Shown here piece by piece: positions 55,054 to 64,000 of a DNA stretch of 64,000 nt (its first letter is position 1; each line of letters opens with the position of its first letter). The notes under the pieces were generated by a model. That model had not been told where the DNA came from. It searched no databases and saw only the letters and a program-made list of their open reading frames with translations. The translations under genes and the position numbers were made by a program. This stretch comes from Salvia splendens (Eukaryota > Streptophyta > Magnoliopsida > Lamiales > Lamiaceae): NCBI RefSeq assembly GCF_004379255.2, contig NC_056036.1, forward strand, positions 37,276,076 through 37,340,075, read 5' to 3'.

Positions 55054-58000
55054 TTACTGCACCTGCTCACCAATCAAGTCGAGGCCCACGAGCAAGAACG
55101 AGATCCCCTGAAAGAGCAGGAAGTAGAAATGGACTCCCTGTGCAGACAAGAGGCTTCTTGCCGCAGCTGTCAACAGAAGGAAAGCGAGGGCAAGCTCTTT
55201 CGTGTAAATCCGATTGTGTTTCTTTTTCTGAGAATCCTTCTTCATCTGTCGGTTGATCTCCTCCTTGAGTTCCTCCAAGTTAGGCTCTGAGCTGCCTCTT
55301 TGGTGTGTCGGGGGTTTCTCAACCAACGACTGTAGATCACCCTCGGAGGAGCGCCCAGATTTTTTGGTGACTACCCACTCGTAAGCACTTCCGAGCTGGA
55401 AGAGACCAGATATCATGGCGTTGAACTTAGTGACCGACATGGTGTTCTCGAACAGCAGGTAAGGAACGATGAATGGGAATGACTTTGGGGCAGGCATTAT
55501 GTTGAGGAACGACATTGTGGCCGGGATGTAACAGACGACCCACGCAGGGAGCGTGGCCTCGGGAACAAACATTGTTAATGGTAGAATGATGCAGAAAAGG
55601 GTGAATGAGTAAAACGGAAGAATAAGTTTTCTCAGCAAGAAGAAGAGGAAAATCATGTTGAATTTCTTCCACGCACTTATCTGCAATCGAAAAAAAAGGA
55701 AAACAATCAGCATTTCAGTTTTCGAATTTAGTCATGGAGCAGTTACTTTTGAGTGATCGTATTTGAGAATACACAATCAAATAAGCTCAAATTATCGGAT
55801 TCGGATCAGCCCTACTACTTTTCATTATCAAAACTATCACCTAGAATAAACACGACAGATATTTTCTGTTACTTTGAGTGATACACTAAACTGTCAATAC
55901 ATAAGATCGAGTATTTGAAGGATTACACTACCAAACATGATCAAAATTAACGGATTAGCCCTAAAGAATTACTTGGATCTATCTGAACTATCACCTAAAG
56001 TAAACACTACAAATATTTTTGGTTACTTTGAGAGATTGACTAAACTTGACTAAACACAATTATACAAACTCAAGTATTCAATCCATCAATCCCAACACGA
56101 ATTAGAGTAAAGACTAAACATCATCAAACACCATACCTTAGATTTTATAATAGCAGGCAAACAGAGACGGAAAAGCTGCATTGGGCCAGAATGCCATCTA
56201 TGTTGCTGTTTCCGATAAGCTTCATATGACTCCGGCAATTCACATTGGCACTGAAACGTCAAACAAAACACAATCTAGTAAATCAGCAACTAAAATCAAC
56301 ATTTGATCACCTTTAATCAGCAACTGACTGTGAAATAGTACCTCGACATCATTCAAAAATACAAACTTCCATCCATGAAGATGAGCACGGACTGCAATGT
56401 CCATGTCCTCCACAGTGGTCCTCTCCATCCACCCACCGGATTCCTCCAATGCCTTGATCCTCCACACTCCGGCAGTCCCATTAAAGCCAAAGAAGTTAAG
56501 GAAATGCCCATTAACCTGCTGCTCAACTTCAAAATGAAATGCCAAATTGATGAGCTGCAGCCTTGTTAGCAGGTTCTCTTCCTTGTTCACAAATGACCAC
56601 CTTGCTTGAACCAACCCTACTTCATCATTATCCTACAATCCAAATCCAAAACAAGATCCTCATTAGATATGGCCCACAAACCCCAATCAAGCCAGCCCTA
56701 ATTATGACTACTAAACCCAGAATTGGGCATTGGTGAACCCTAATTTGGAATATATACCTGAAAGTGTGGAACAGTCCGCTTTAGGAAATCCGCATTAGGC
56801 TGGAAATCAGCGTCGAAAATAGCAACAAATTCATAATCTTTAACATAGCTGCAACTCATGGCAGATTTGAGATTGCCAGCTTTGTATCCCTCTCTAATCA
56901 CTCTATGTCTGTAAACAATGTTGGCACCATTATCCCGCCATTTCTGGACCTCTTCCTTGATCAGCATCTGCGCCGTCGGGTCATCTGAATCATCCAGAAC
57001 TTGAATCAGCATTCTCCCCTTAGGCCAATCCATTTCACACACGGCCCCAATTGACTGCTGATAAACCTATCACAACAGCAAAATCTATAAATTCCCAATC
57101 TAAAAGATGAAGTAAATCACATGGATGTACAGAATTTGAGGGTTTGGATCCCCTGCTGTGCTCAAAGCCACAGCAGGGGTGCTGTTACAAACAAGCTATT
57201 ATTTTATATAAAATAAACTTAATATTTTAACATTTTTTTATGAATAAAATATGTGTGTATTAGAGCACATGCTTTTAGCACAGCAGGGATCCAGATCCAC
57301 AGAGGGTAATTTGGAGTAAGAGAGAGGGAAATACCTCCTTCTCGTTGCACATAGGGATCTGAACCAAAACCATGGGAAAATAGCCTTGTCCATCTCCAGA
57401 TTCAACATCGATTAGGTCTTGTTTAGCAATGGGTTTAATTTTTTTCAATTTAATCCAAAAGCAGCCCAAGCAGAGAATCAGTCTATCAACGCTCTGCACT
57501 ATAAACAGCACGATGCAAGCGCTGGTCAAGAACTGGAGCGGCGGAGCTATATACCCGACCCGGATCCGGACCCAATTGGAATACACCGTCCCAAACAAAT
57601 CCCTCACCGCAAACCCGGAGTAAATCCGGCCCAGATGAAGATCCGGAGCCTCGAAATGCCAACCCCTAATATAAGCCGCGAGCTCGAATCCCAGCAGGAG
57701 AAGCGAAAGCCCTAGCGCGATTTTGATGGCGGTGTAAAATCTCGACTTGATCTTGGGGTTCTCGACTGGGTCGGCGGCGTCGGTGCGCCCAGCGGCGATG
57801 CGGCGGCGGACGACGGCGCCGAGGGACACGAAAGCGGCGGCGATGGAGGCGAGGCAGCCGGCGGCCTTGTGGGCCCGGAGGAGGATCACCCACGTCAGCT
57901 GCTTGGCGTTTTTGTTGCGGCCGCGCTTCGAGACGGCGTCGTTCAGGAATTCCTCGTCGGAGGGGGACTCAATCTCCACCATTGACCAGTTGTTGGGGTT

Positions 58001-58060
58001 CTCCATCTTCACCACCACCGGTGTGCCTCTGTGGGATTCCTTCCCCCACCACGGCGCCAT
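55054..58060 (-). CDS. CSLC12: cellulose synthase-like C (xyloglucan beta-1,4-glucan synthase), CSLC12-like
   Basis: Golgi family-2 glycosyltransferase that makes the xyloglucan backbone. Exons: 57335-58060, 56758-57066, 56342-56632, 56137-56250, 55054-55680, all GT-AG. They total 2,067 nt (688 residues), the usual CSLC length. The start at 58060 ([20 protein letters not shown]) matches CSLC6/12 N-termini; the in-frame ATG 42 bp upstream is not typical. N-terminal membrane spans include [19 protein letters not shown] and [18 protein letters not shown]. The cytosolic catalytic part has [34 protein letters not shown] and QQHRW (the D, DxD, ED, QxxRW set). C-terminal spans are [20 protein letters not shown] and [20 protein letters not shown], ending LIGEQVQ. 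No lesion is seen. Intron 1 carries a small MITE. Confidence 0.95.
57146..57292. mobile_element. small MITE in CSLC intron 1
   Basis: Inverted ends GGATCCCCTGCTGTGCT (57146-57162) and, in reverse, GGATCCCTGCTGTGCT (57277-57292) enclose an AT-rich core. It is about 147 bp in total and lies wholly within the first intron (57067-57334). A target duplication could not be assigned with certainty, so the superfamily is open. Confidence 0.7.
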
Positions 58061-58147
58061 TGCTGCCGAATTGGATTTCTGCTGTGGAGCAATGTGGGAC
58101 AAAATTGAATCTTGGGAGTGGGTTTTGAGCTACGATGCGACTCAGTT

Positions 58148-58178
<31 letters not shown>

Positions 58179-59668
58179 TTGAGATGTAGAAATTAGTGTT
58201 AATCCATGGGGGAATTTGAATGGAGGTTATAAGGAAACAGAAATGCTGCTGCTCAACATGAATAATTAATTGTTAAAAAAATTGAATTTTGAGATTGAAG
58301 AAGTAGGAGGAGAAGGTTGTTGCAGTGAGGAACAGTACAAAATAAAAGGGCTCTACATTCATACACTACATTCATTTACAGCTTGCACATATTCAAATTT
58401 AGAGAGAGAGAGAGAGGCTAACAGCTCAACACGTTTTTGATTATCAGATTCCACAGTATAAAATCAGAAACTGGAAATAAAAACACAAAAGGGGTGACAA
58501 TCAGTTGTGGGCAATTTTGTTTTCTATTTTATTTTTGGGATAATATTTTAAATTTCCAGCTGTTTGTGTTTTCCGGATGATTCTTTCTTGAATCTATTTC
58601 TGTTAAATATATTCAAATCCCTAATCCCGAAATTAAGGGGGGTATAATATAAATGGTAGTATAAGAAAGAATTTAGAGAGTAGTTTGTAATTGACTAAAA
58701 TGGTAACAAAGGAGTGTTAATAAGAAACTTCGATTCTCCTTCATGGAGTTTAATTTATTTTCATAATTAGCGTGTTGATTTAGTCTTTGGGAAGATTAAT
58801 TATACTATGTGAAAAGGCATGCACAAAATCCAAGGCTCTTTTTTGCATGGAATGGAAAATAAATGATTTTATTCAGATTTGAATTAATTTGTAATCTCGA
58901 TGCATTTTTAAAGGTTCTGATTTTCTTTTGTTAAGCAATTCCATTTAATTTTGATCCAAATTTGCAAACTTTTATTATGGCCAAATGCCCCTCCTCATAT
59001 ATAAAATCTAGTATATTTATTTTGATATAGAAATTGTTTCATCTAATTTGTAGTATGAAAAAGCCAATATCCCTGTATAAAAATTAATGGTTCCATGTAT
59101 TTTTTAATGAAAAGAATGTGACCGTAAGGAAAAAGGTATTAGCTGTTGCTACCAAATAAATTAGAAAAAGGAAATAATTTCACATTGGGTTAATTGGCTG
59201 AAATTAATTTATTTCATATATATCTCAATAGGCCAAACACAACATGCGAACCAACAACACTCACCGATTCGAATAAAAAATTTATCTTTGTCGGTTTGTT
59301 TACTTTTGCTCACGTATTTGGGAATTATGTACTGTAAAGCATAAGAATAAAACAATGGAACATGCTAAATACATATTAGTAGTAGTATATATTAAGATAT
59401 TTTAGTCAGTTGACTAATTTACGATTTTCTTTCATCTAATTAATACTAATTCAGAAAATTAGGAACCTCCTATTATACCTTTAGCAAAAATAGAAAGAAA
59501 TTATAATTCAACATTAATTAAGGTGATTTAATGTCGTAATTAAGCTAGTTTTGAATCTTTTGATAGCTTTTTCGCCTCTACTTTTAATCCCTACACATGT
59601 CTACTTATCTTCTTTGTTTTTTTCTTGATTCATATGTATATCTATAGTCTATACTATACTACAATTCA
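58061..59668. other. CSLC 5' UTR/promoter side and intergenic
   Basis: Close to the start are (GA)n tracts at about 58149-58173 and 58400-58416, common in plant leaders and GAGA-type promoter elements. Further out is AT-rich sequence without a recognised gene or repeat. Confidence 0.45.
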
Positions 59669-60000
59669 TGTTAGAAAATAGAATATTATAGGAATCAATC
59701 ACATTTGATTAGAGATTTGATACTAGAGATTGATATCATGTCTTTTTGAGGTAAATTAAACACCTATATAAAGAACTCTAGACCTCACAAATTCTAGACC
59801 TCAAAACACCACTGGAAGTCCTCTCCACTCTAGCAAAAATTCTCTTACCTTTAACCCTTTAGCCTCGAGTGTTCGGAAGCTCGGTCTTTGTTCACATTCC
59901 GAAGCATGAAAGAACCAAGCTCTCCCCATGATCCATAAAATGTTTCTTCGTGGGCTATGGAGTCAACCAGAAGGGGGTATAGATGTTTTGAACCCACATC
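59669..60000 (+). mobile_element. possible LTR fragment (Ty1/copia-like)
   Basis: The stretch starts TGTTAGAAAATAGAATATT, has a ctatataaag TATA-like box about 95 bp in, then a transcript-start-like region. This is the layout of a short Ty1/copia or TRIM LTR. It is cut at 60000 by the Ty3/gypsy LTR, so its right end is not visible. No second copy or coding sequence was found. Confidence 0.4.
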
Positions 60001-62757
60001 TGTCACGACCGCATTTAGCTAAGGATAGCATAATCCGGGGAATTCGCGACTAAGGAGGGATTATAAGAAGCGGGGATAGAATTTAGGGGAAATTAAAGCC
60101 AAAGCAAAACGAGACGCACATAATAACTTAAATACGGAAATACTTATAACCAAAATACACTCGATCATGTAGAATCGAGTGACCGTTCATACAAGTTCTG
60201 ATTATCAGAGTAAAGAGTAAGATAGACACTGCCTCTTAACCGGCACAGCGGAAACGAAAGAACGCGGTCCATGTATGGAGACATGAACCTCCGAGAGTTT
60301 TGTTCATAGTTATCTACTAGATTGCTCTCCACAGCACTTATCCCTTCCCCTTTCCACGACTCAACCTGCACGTTTAGAAATATGCAGGGCTGAGTACAAA
60401 AAGTACTCAGTGAACATAATGCCGAAAATTACAAATATACATTTGAAAATATTGTCAAGCCATCATCGCAGTAATACTCGGGGTTTTATTCAAAAGACCC
60501 GAGCTTACTAAAAATATTCACTTTGGGCCCTTTTTCCTGTACTTAGCCATATCTGATCACCTTGTGCCGTCGAGATGGTGTTCTCGCACGGTCACCTTAC
60601 ATGCATGTGCCGGGAAGGTGGCCACCTTCCTCGGTCACCTGCTCTGTCCAACATGACAGAGGGAGCTTGTGTACACTAGTCCGAGCGGGGACACCACCCT
60701 CACTGGGACCCGAATTCGACTTATATCATCATTCATAATTCATTTGGCCTTAGCCAAACAGATAGGCATCATACACAAAACATTTATGGCAAGACAACAT
60801 CTTTAAAAATCACGAACATGTGTTCCAGTTTTCATAAAATACAATTTGTATTTTTAGTATAAGAAAGCTCACCTTGATCGCTTAGTTTTCTTATCTTGAA
60901 TTCTTACTCCGACCTTACTTGCGGAGATAACCTTTTTGAAAACAAACAACGTACCAATAAGACTCGAGAAAAGCACATACTTATAGGAATGCATGCCCCT
61001 ACTTTATTTCTTTTATCATTTGCTCACCGTTAGAAAATTTTAGAAACTTGCATATTAATTAAATTGGGAAATTTAATATTAATAGCACTTCATTATTAAT
61101 ATTATTATTACTACTACTACTACGAAATTTCTAAACTTACATTATTTGAACTTACATTATTTATTACTAGTTCGTTTGCTAGTTAGATTCCAACCAAAAT
61201 TTGATATTCTATACTTTACTAATTACTCCTAAAAAAAACAATTTGGGTCACAACTATTTATTTTAGCTTACTTAACCATTTCATTCTTAGGCCCGGAATA
61301 CTTAAATTTCGGAATGGACCTCAAATCAATATGCATTACAGCCCCAAGGTCGCCGAATCGGCTCGGAGGCTTCACGTTCCTCGCCGGCCCTGTCTTCGCA
61401 ATGGATACTTCCTCCCTTGCTACACTCTGCTCCTTGACCGGCTCTTTCCGAGGCTGTAGGTCTGCCGGAATCGTTTCCTACTCCCTGCTCGGCTCATGCC
61501 GAAGTTGTAGCTCGGCTGGGACCATGCTCGGCTCTGGCCGAGGTTTCAGCTTGGCGGGGACCATGCTCGGCTCTTGCCGAGGTTTCAGCTCGGCGGGGAC
61601 CATGCTCGGCTCTTGCCGAGGTTTCAACTCGGCGGGGATTGTATCCATCAGCCCTCCCCTCCCTTTTTTTTATTTAGGTTTTAAATACCTTTGTGATAAT
61701 AGACTTTGTTAATTTCATTCCAAGATTTCCCAGATTCATGGAACGAAAAGAAAGGATGGGTTTTTGGAGCGTGGGCTGTCATTGTTGACGACGGGGCGCC
61801 GAGCTCGCTGCCGGAAGTTCCTCGCGGCAGATTTACAGATTGGTTCAAGATGAGTTTCTATATTTATTTCAGAGGTCTACATAGAATTGTTATAAGAGTC
61901 ACAGGCTTTTTGGTGTTGTCTAAAGCATCATTAAAAGTCCTATGTTATGTCTATCATTCAATAGCTTGGGGAAAATTCTGGTTTTGGCATGCTACTTGTA
62001 TGTGTTGGGTGAATTTTGGAGTCCCGGATGTAATATGTGGAAAATAAAGGTTACCTAGCATGTTTCCATTTTCATTCTTACTATAATCTGATGTATATGC
62101 AAAAAAAGAAACTTGGAATTACCTTTTATGTGGGGGAAAAAGAGGTGGTGTTTGATTGGTGACTTGATTCTACAAGTGTGTGTAAATCTTCCTCCTTAGG
62201 CTCTGTCCGATGTGGAATTGAAGTAGGAAGAGGAAATAGTATGTGGGGTTTGTGAAGGAATTATGTGGGGTTGTGAAGGGGTGATTAGGATGTATGATGG
62301 TAATGTTTTTATGGTGAAAGAAAGTGAGTAAATATACTCATCTATGGCAAACTTAACCTGCAATTAATCTAGGCGAGAATGTTCATCAAATGTGTCAGAG
62401 GAAGGATTTTTTTCCATACCTCATTAATGCCTTCATAAATGCAGCATTTATTATCTCTACAACTCAACCAGTAGCATTAAATGCATCGCATGTCAGAGGT
62501 CTTCTCGGATAAGCTAACTAATAAAGAAAAAACTATGTATTAATTTATTATTGTTATTAATATTTATTCATTTATTTAAATTTAATATTCATATAGGTGT
62601 AATATATATATTTACGTTTTCTATTCACTTGCCTAACGTTAAAACAACAACTCCTATAATTTATCGTAGCTTGAATTTAATCGCATTCAAGTTACTTATA
62701 TAAGTAATCAAGATAATAATATTGTTTCTAACAATATCGGCTTAGCGGGTCGTTACA
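60001..62757 (-). repeat. 3' LTR, 2,757 bp
   Basis: On the minus strand it begins TGTAACGACCCGCTAAGCCG at 62757 and ends GCGGTCGTGACA at 60001, giving TG...CA termini. The beginning follows directly after the polypurine tract. Internally there is a GC-rich block with 39-bp repeats (61483-61639). A short plus-strand frame opens FPDSWNEKKGWVFGAW at about 61727 and looks like captured coding sequence. Confidence 0.85.
61483..61639. repeat. 39-bp tandem repeat, about four copies, inside the LTR
   Basis: Units begin ccatgctcggctcttgccga at 61522, 61561 and 61600; a more diverged copy lies at about 61483. Each unit carries the small palindrome ctcggctcttgccgag. The 13-codon unit gives repeats such as TMLGSCRGFSSAG on the plus strand, which is antisense to the retrotransposon. 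Confidence 0.9.
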
Positions 62758-62776
62758 TACTACCCCTCTTAAAAGA
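62758..62776 (-). promoter_or_regulatory. polypurine tract of the retrotransposon
   Basis: On the minus strand the sequence aagaggggtagta directly precedes the LTR start TGTAACG. This is the expected position and composition of the plus-strand DNA primer. Confidence 0.75.
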
Positions 62777-62803
62777 AATTTCGTCCCGAAATTTAGAAAA
62801 TAT

Positions 62804-64000
62804 TTAGACAAAAAGCTCGGGATATTTCTCCTTCATTTTCTCTTCTAGCTCCCATGTTGCTTCTTCCTGTCCGTGGTTTTTCCACAAAACCTTCACTGTA
62901 GTAATCGACTTGTTCCGAAGCTGTTGCACCTTTCGGTCTAGTATTTCTATCGGCTTTTCTTCGTAGCTCAGGTCAGGTTCTAAAGCGATTTCCTCGTGAC
63001 GAATGACATGCTTCGGGTCGAACACGTACCTCCGAAGTTGGGAGACGTGGAAAACGTGGTGCACATTACAAAAATTGGGTGGTAATGCCAAACGATATGC
63101 TACCGGGCCCACTTCTTCCAGAATTTCATAGGGTCCAATAAACCGTGGTTTCAGCTTTCCTCTGAGTCCAAATCTGGTTATCCCTTTGGAAGGAGATACT
63201 TTCAAAAAGACTTTCTCTCCGATGTTAAATTTCAAATCCGTTCGACGCTCATCGGCGTAGGATTTTTGTCGGTCTTGCGCTTCCTTGATTCGACCCCGGA
63301 TTCGTCTCACGATTTCAATCATCTCCGCCACGGATTCTGGGCCTAATACCTTTCTCTCCCCTACTTCGTCCCAATAGAGTGGAGACCGACATTTTCTTCC
63401 ATATAGTGCCTCATAAGGTGCCATGTCGATGGTGGCTTGATAACTATTATTATAGGCAAACTCTATCAGATGCAAGATGGATTCCCAGTTTTCTCCTCTA
63501 TCGAGTACGACGGCCCTCAACATATCTTCTAGAGTTTGGATTGTCCTCTCGGATTGTCCGTCGGTCTGGGGGTGGAATGCGGTGCTGAAATTTAATCTCG
63601 TACCCATTTCCCTTTGCATGCTTTGCCAGAATCTGGATGTAAACTTCGAGTCTCGGTCTGACGTGATTGTCACAGGTACTCCATGCAGACGCACGATTTC
63701 CCGTACATATAACTGTGCTAGTTTCTCAGATCCATACGTGATTGGAATAGGGATAAAATGAGCACTTTTCGTGAGTCGATCAACAATTACCCAAATGGCA
63801 GTATTTCCACGCTTGGATCTGGGCAGGCCTGTCACGAAATCCATGGCGATATGTTCCCATTTCCACTGGGGAATTTCCAAGGGTTGTAATTTTCCGTAAG
63901 GTCGTTGGTGCAATGCCTTGACTCGCTGGCAAGTTAAACATCTCTCGACAAACATTGCGATGCTTCTTTTCATGCCGTCCCACCAAAATTTTCTTTTTAG
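62804..64000 (-). CDS. Ty3/gypsy integrase with chromodomain, partial
   Basis: The 3' end of the pol polyprotein; the frame is open through the window edge. Features in order: FWWDGMKRS, the zinc-binding Cys pair ERCLTCQRVK, and the integrase core with MDFVTGLPRS (first Asp), ITSDRDSKFTSRFW (second Asp) and HPQTDGQSERTIQTLEDMLR (Glu). Next come YNNSYQATIDMAPYEALYGR and the GPYEILEEVGPVAYRLALPP module. Then VFHVSQLRRYV and a C-terminal chromodomain: DRKVQQLRNKSITTVKVLWK and EATWELEEKMKEKYPELF. The chromodomain is expected to steer insertion to marked chromatin. There are no stops in the visible part, so the copy may be young. Confidence 0.95.
   Translation of the reverse strand, partial: LKRKFWWDGMKRSIAMFVERCLTCQRVKALHQRPYGKLQPLEIPQWKWEHIAMDFVTGLPRSKRGNTAIWVIVDRLTKSAHFIPIPITYGSEKLAQLYVREIVRLHGVPVTITSDRDSKFTSRFWQSMQREMGTRLNFSTAFHPQTDGQSERTIQTLEDMLRAVVLDRGENWESILHLIEFAYNNSYQATIDMAPYEALYGRKCRSPLYWDEVGERKVLGPESVAEMIEIVRRIRGRIKEAQDRQKSYADERRTDLKFNIGEKVFLKVSPSKGITRFGLRGKLKPRFIGPYEILEEVGPVAYRLALPPNFCNVHHVFHVSQLRRYVFDPKHVIRHEEIALEPDLSYEEKPIEILDRKVQQLRNKSITTVKVLWKNHGQEEATWELEEKMKEKYPELFV

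Larger units (their letters stand above)
60001..64000 (-). mobile_element. Ty3/gypsy LTR retrotransposon (Tekay-like chromovirus), 3' part
   Basis: The minus-strand element is cut by the window edge. The 3' LTR is 60001-62757. Next to it is a purine-rich polypurine tract and then the integrase with C-terminal chromodomain. The left flank ends ACATC (59996-60000), the candidate 5-bp target duplication; the partner lies outside the window. The chromodomain sequence and LTR ends TGTAACGACC...GGTCGTGACA suggest the Tekay/Del lineage. Confidence 0.9.

Noticed and set aside
54747..55256. 169-codon plus-strand frame opposite the last CSLC exon
   Set aside because: It is antisense to well-conserved CSLC coding sequence and its 3' flank; no family features.
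61314..61712. 132-codon repetitive protein with GTMLGSCRGF repeats
   Set aside because: It is antisense within an LTR and created by a 39-bp tandem repeat; there is no start context or family match.

Overview
This is nuclear DNA from a flowering plant, almost certainly a eudicot. It has intron-containing plant genes (an inositol-tetrakisphosphate kinase, an EPFL secreted peptide, a DUF676 lipase and a CSLC xyloglucan glucan synthase) in AT-rich intergenic DNA that is heavily invaded by transposons. No species can be fixed from the window.

Layout. 0-14 kb holds three PIF/Harbinger elements that each carry only the transposase ORF (E1 483-2383, E2 2609-4568 with an intact ORF, E3 11980-13856), plus Stowaway-type MITEs and a tRNA-Gly half fused to one MITE. 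14-23 kb is a decayed RCD1/SRO (PARP-like) gene split by a Mutator-like element (MULE), then a Pack-MULE with a captured DUF630 gene piece and perfect 9-bp target duplications. 23.9-31.1 kb is a 7.2-kb MULE with a plant-mobile-domain (PMD) gene and a convergent MuDR-type transposase; the transposase is itself split by a hAT-type element. A second hAT-type element lies at 32.8-33.4 kb. 33.7-37.4 kb is a ten-exon ITPK gene. 39.0-41.0 kb is a Harbinger element carrying only ORF1, the NAM-associated/Myb-like partner protein (E4). 41.5-42.2 kb is an EPFL gene on the minus strand. 43.2-44.4 kb is a foldback MULE. 46.1-48.9 kb is the lipase gene. 48.9-53.3 kb is a cluster of a Harbinger derivative, a dimeric tRNA-derived SINE and two abutting ORF1-only Harbinger elements (E5, E6). 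55.1-58.1 kb is the CSLC12-like gene. 60.0 kb to the end is the 3' LTR and integrase-chromodomain end of a Ty3/gypsy (Tekay-like) element on the minus strand.

How the parts relate. The host genes are independent single genes: phosphoinositol metabolism, secreted peptide signalling, lipid hydrolysis and cell-wall xyloglucan backbone synthesis. The most striking pattern is the Harbinger set. Three elements carry only transposase and three carry only the partner ORF1, none carries both, and one pair (E3 and E4) shares leader sequence. This suggests a transposon family whose two required proteins lie on separate mobile units. The two related MULEs form a parent/deletion-derivative pair with arrays of 20-21-bp palindromes inside their ends. 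Most transposon genes show nonsense or frameshift lesions; E2's transposase and the DNA-binding ORF in the short MULE are still open. Exon coordinates were worked out by hand from splice sites and reading phase, without transcript data.
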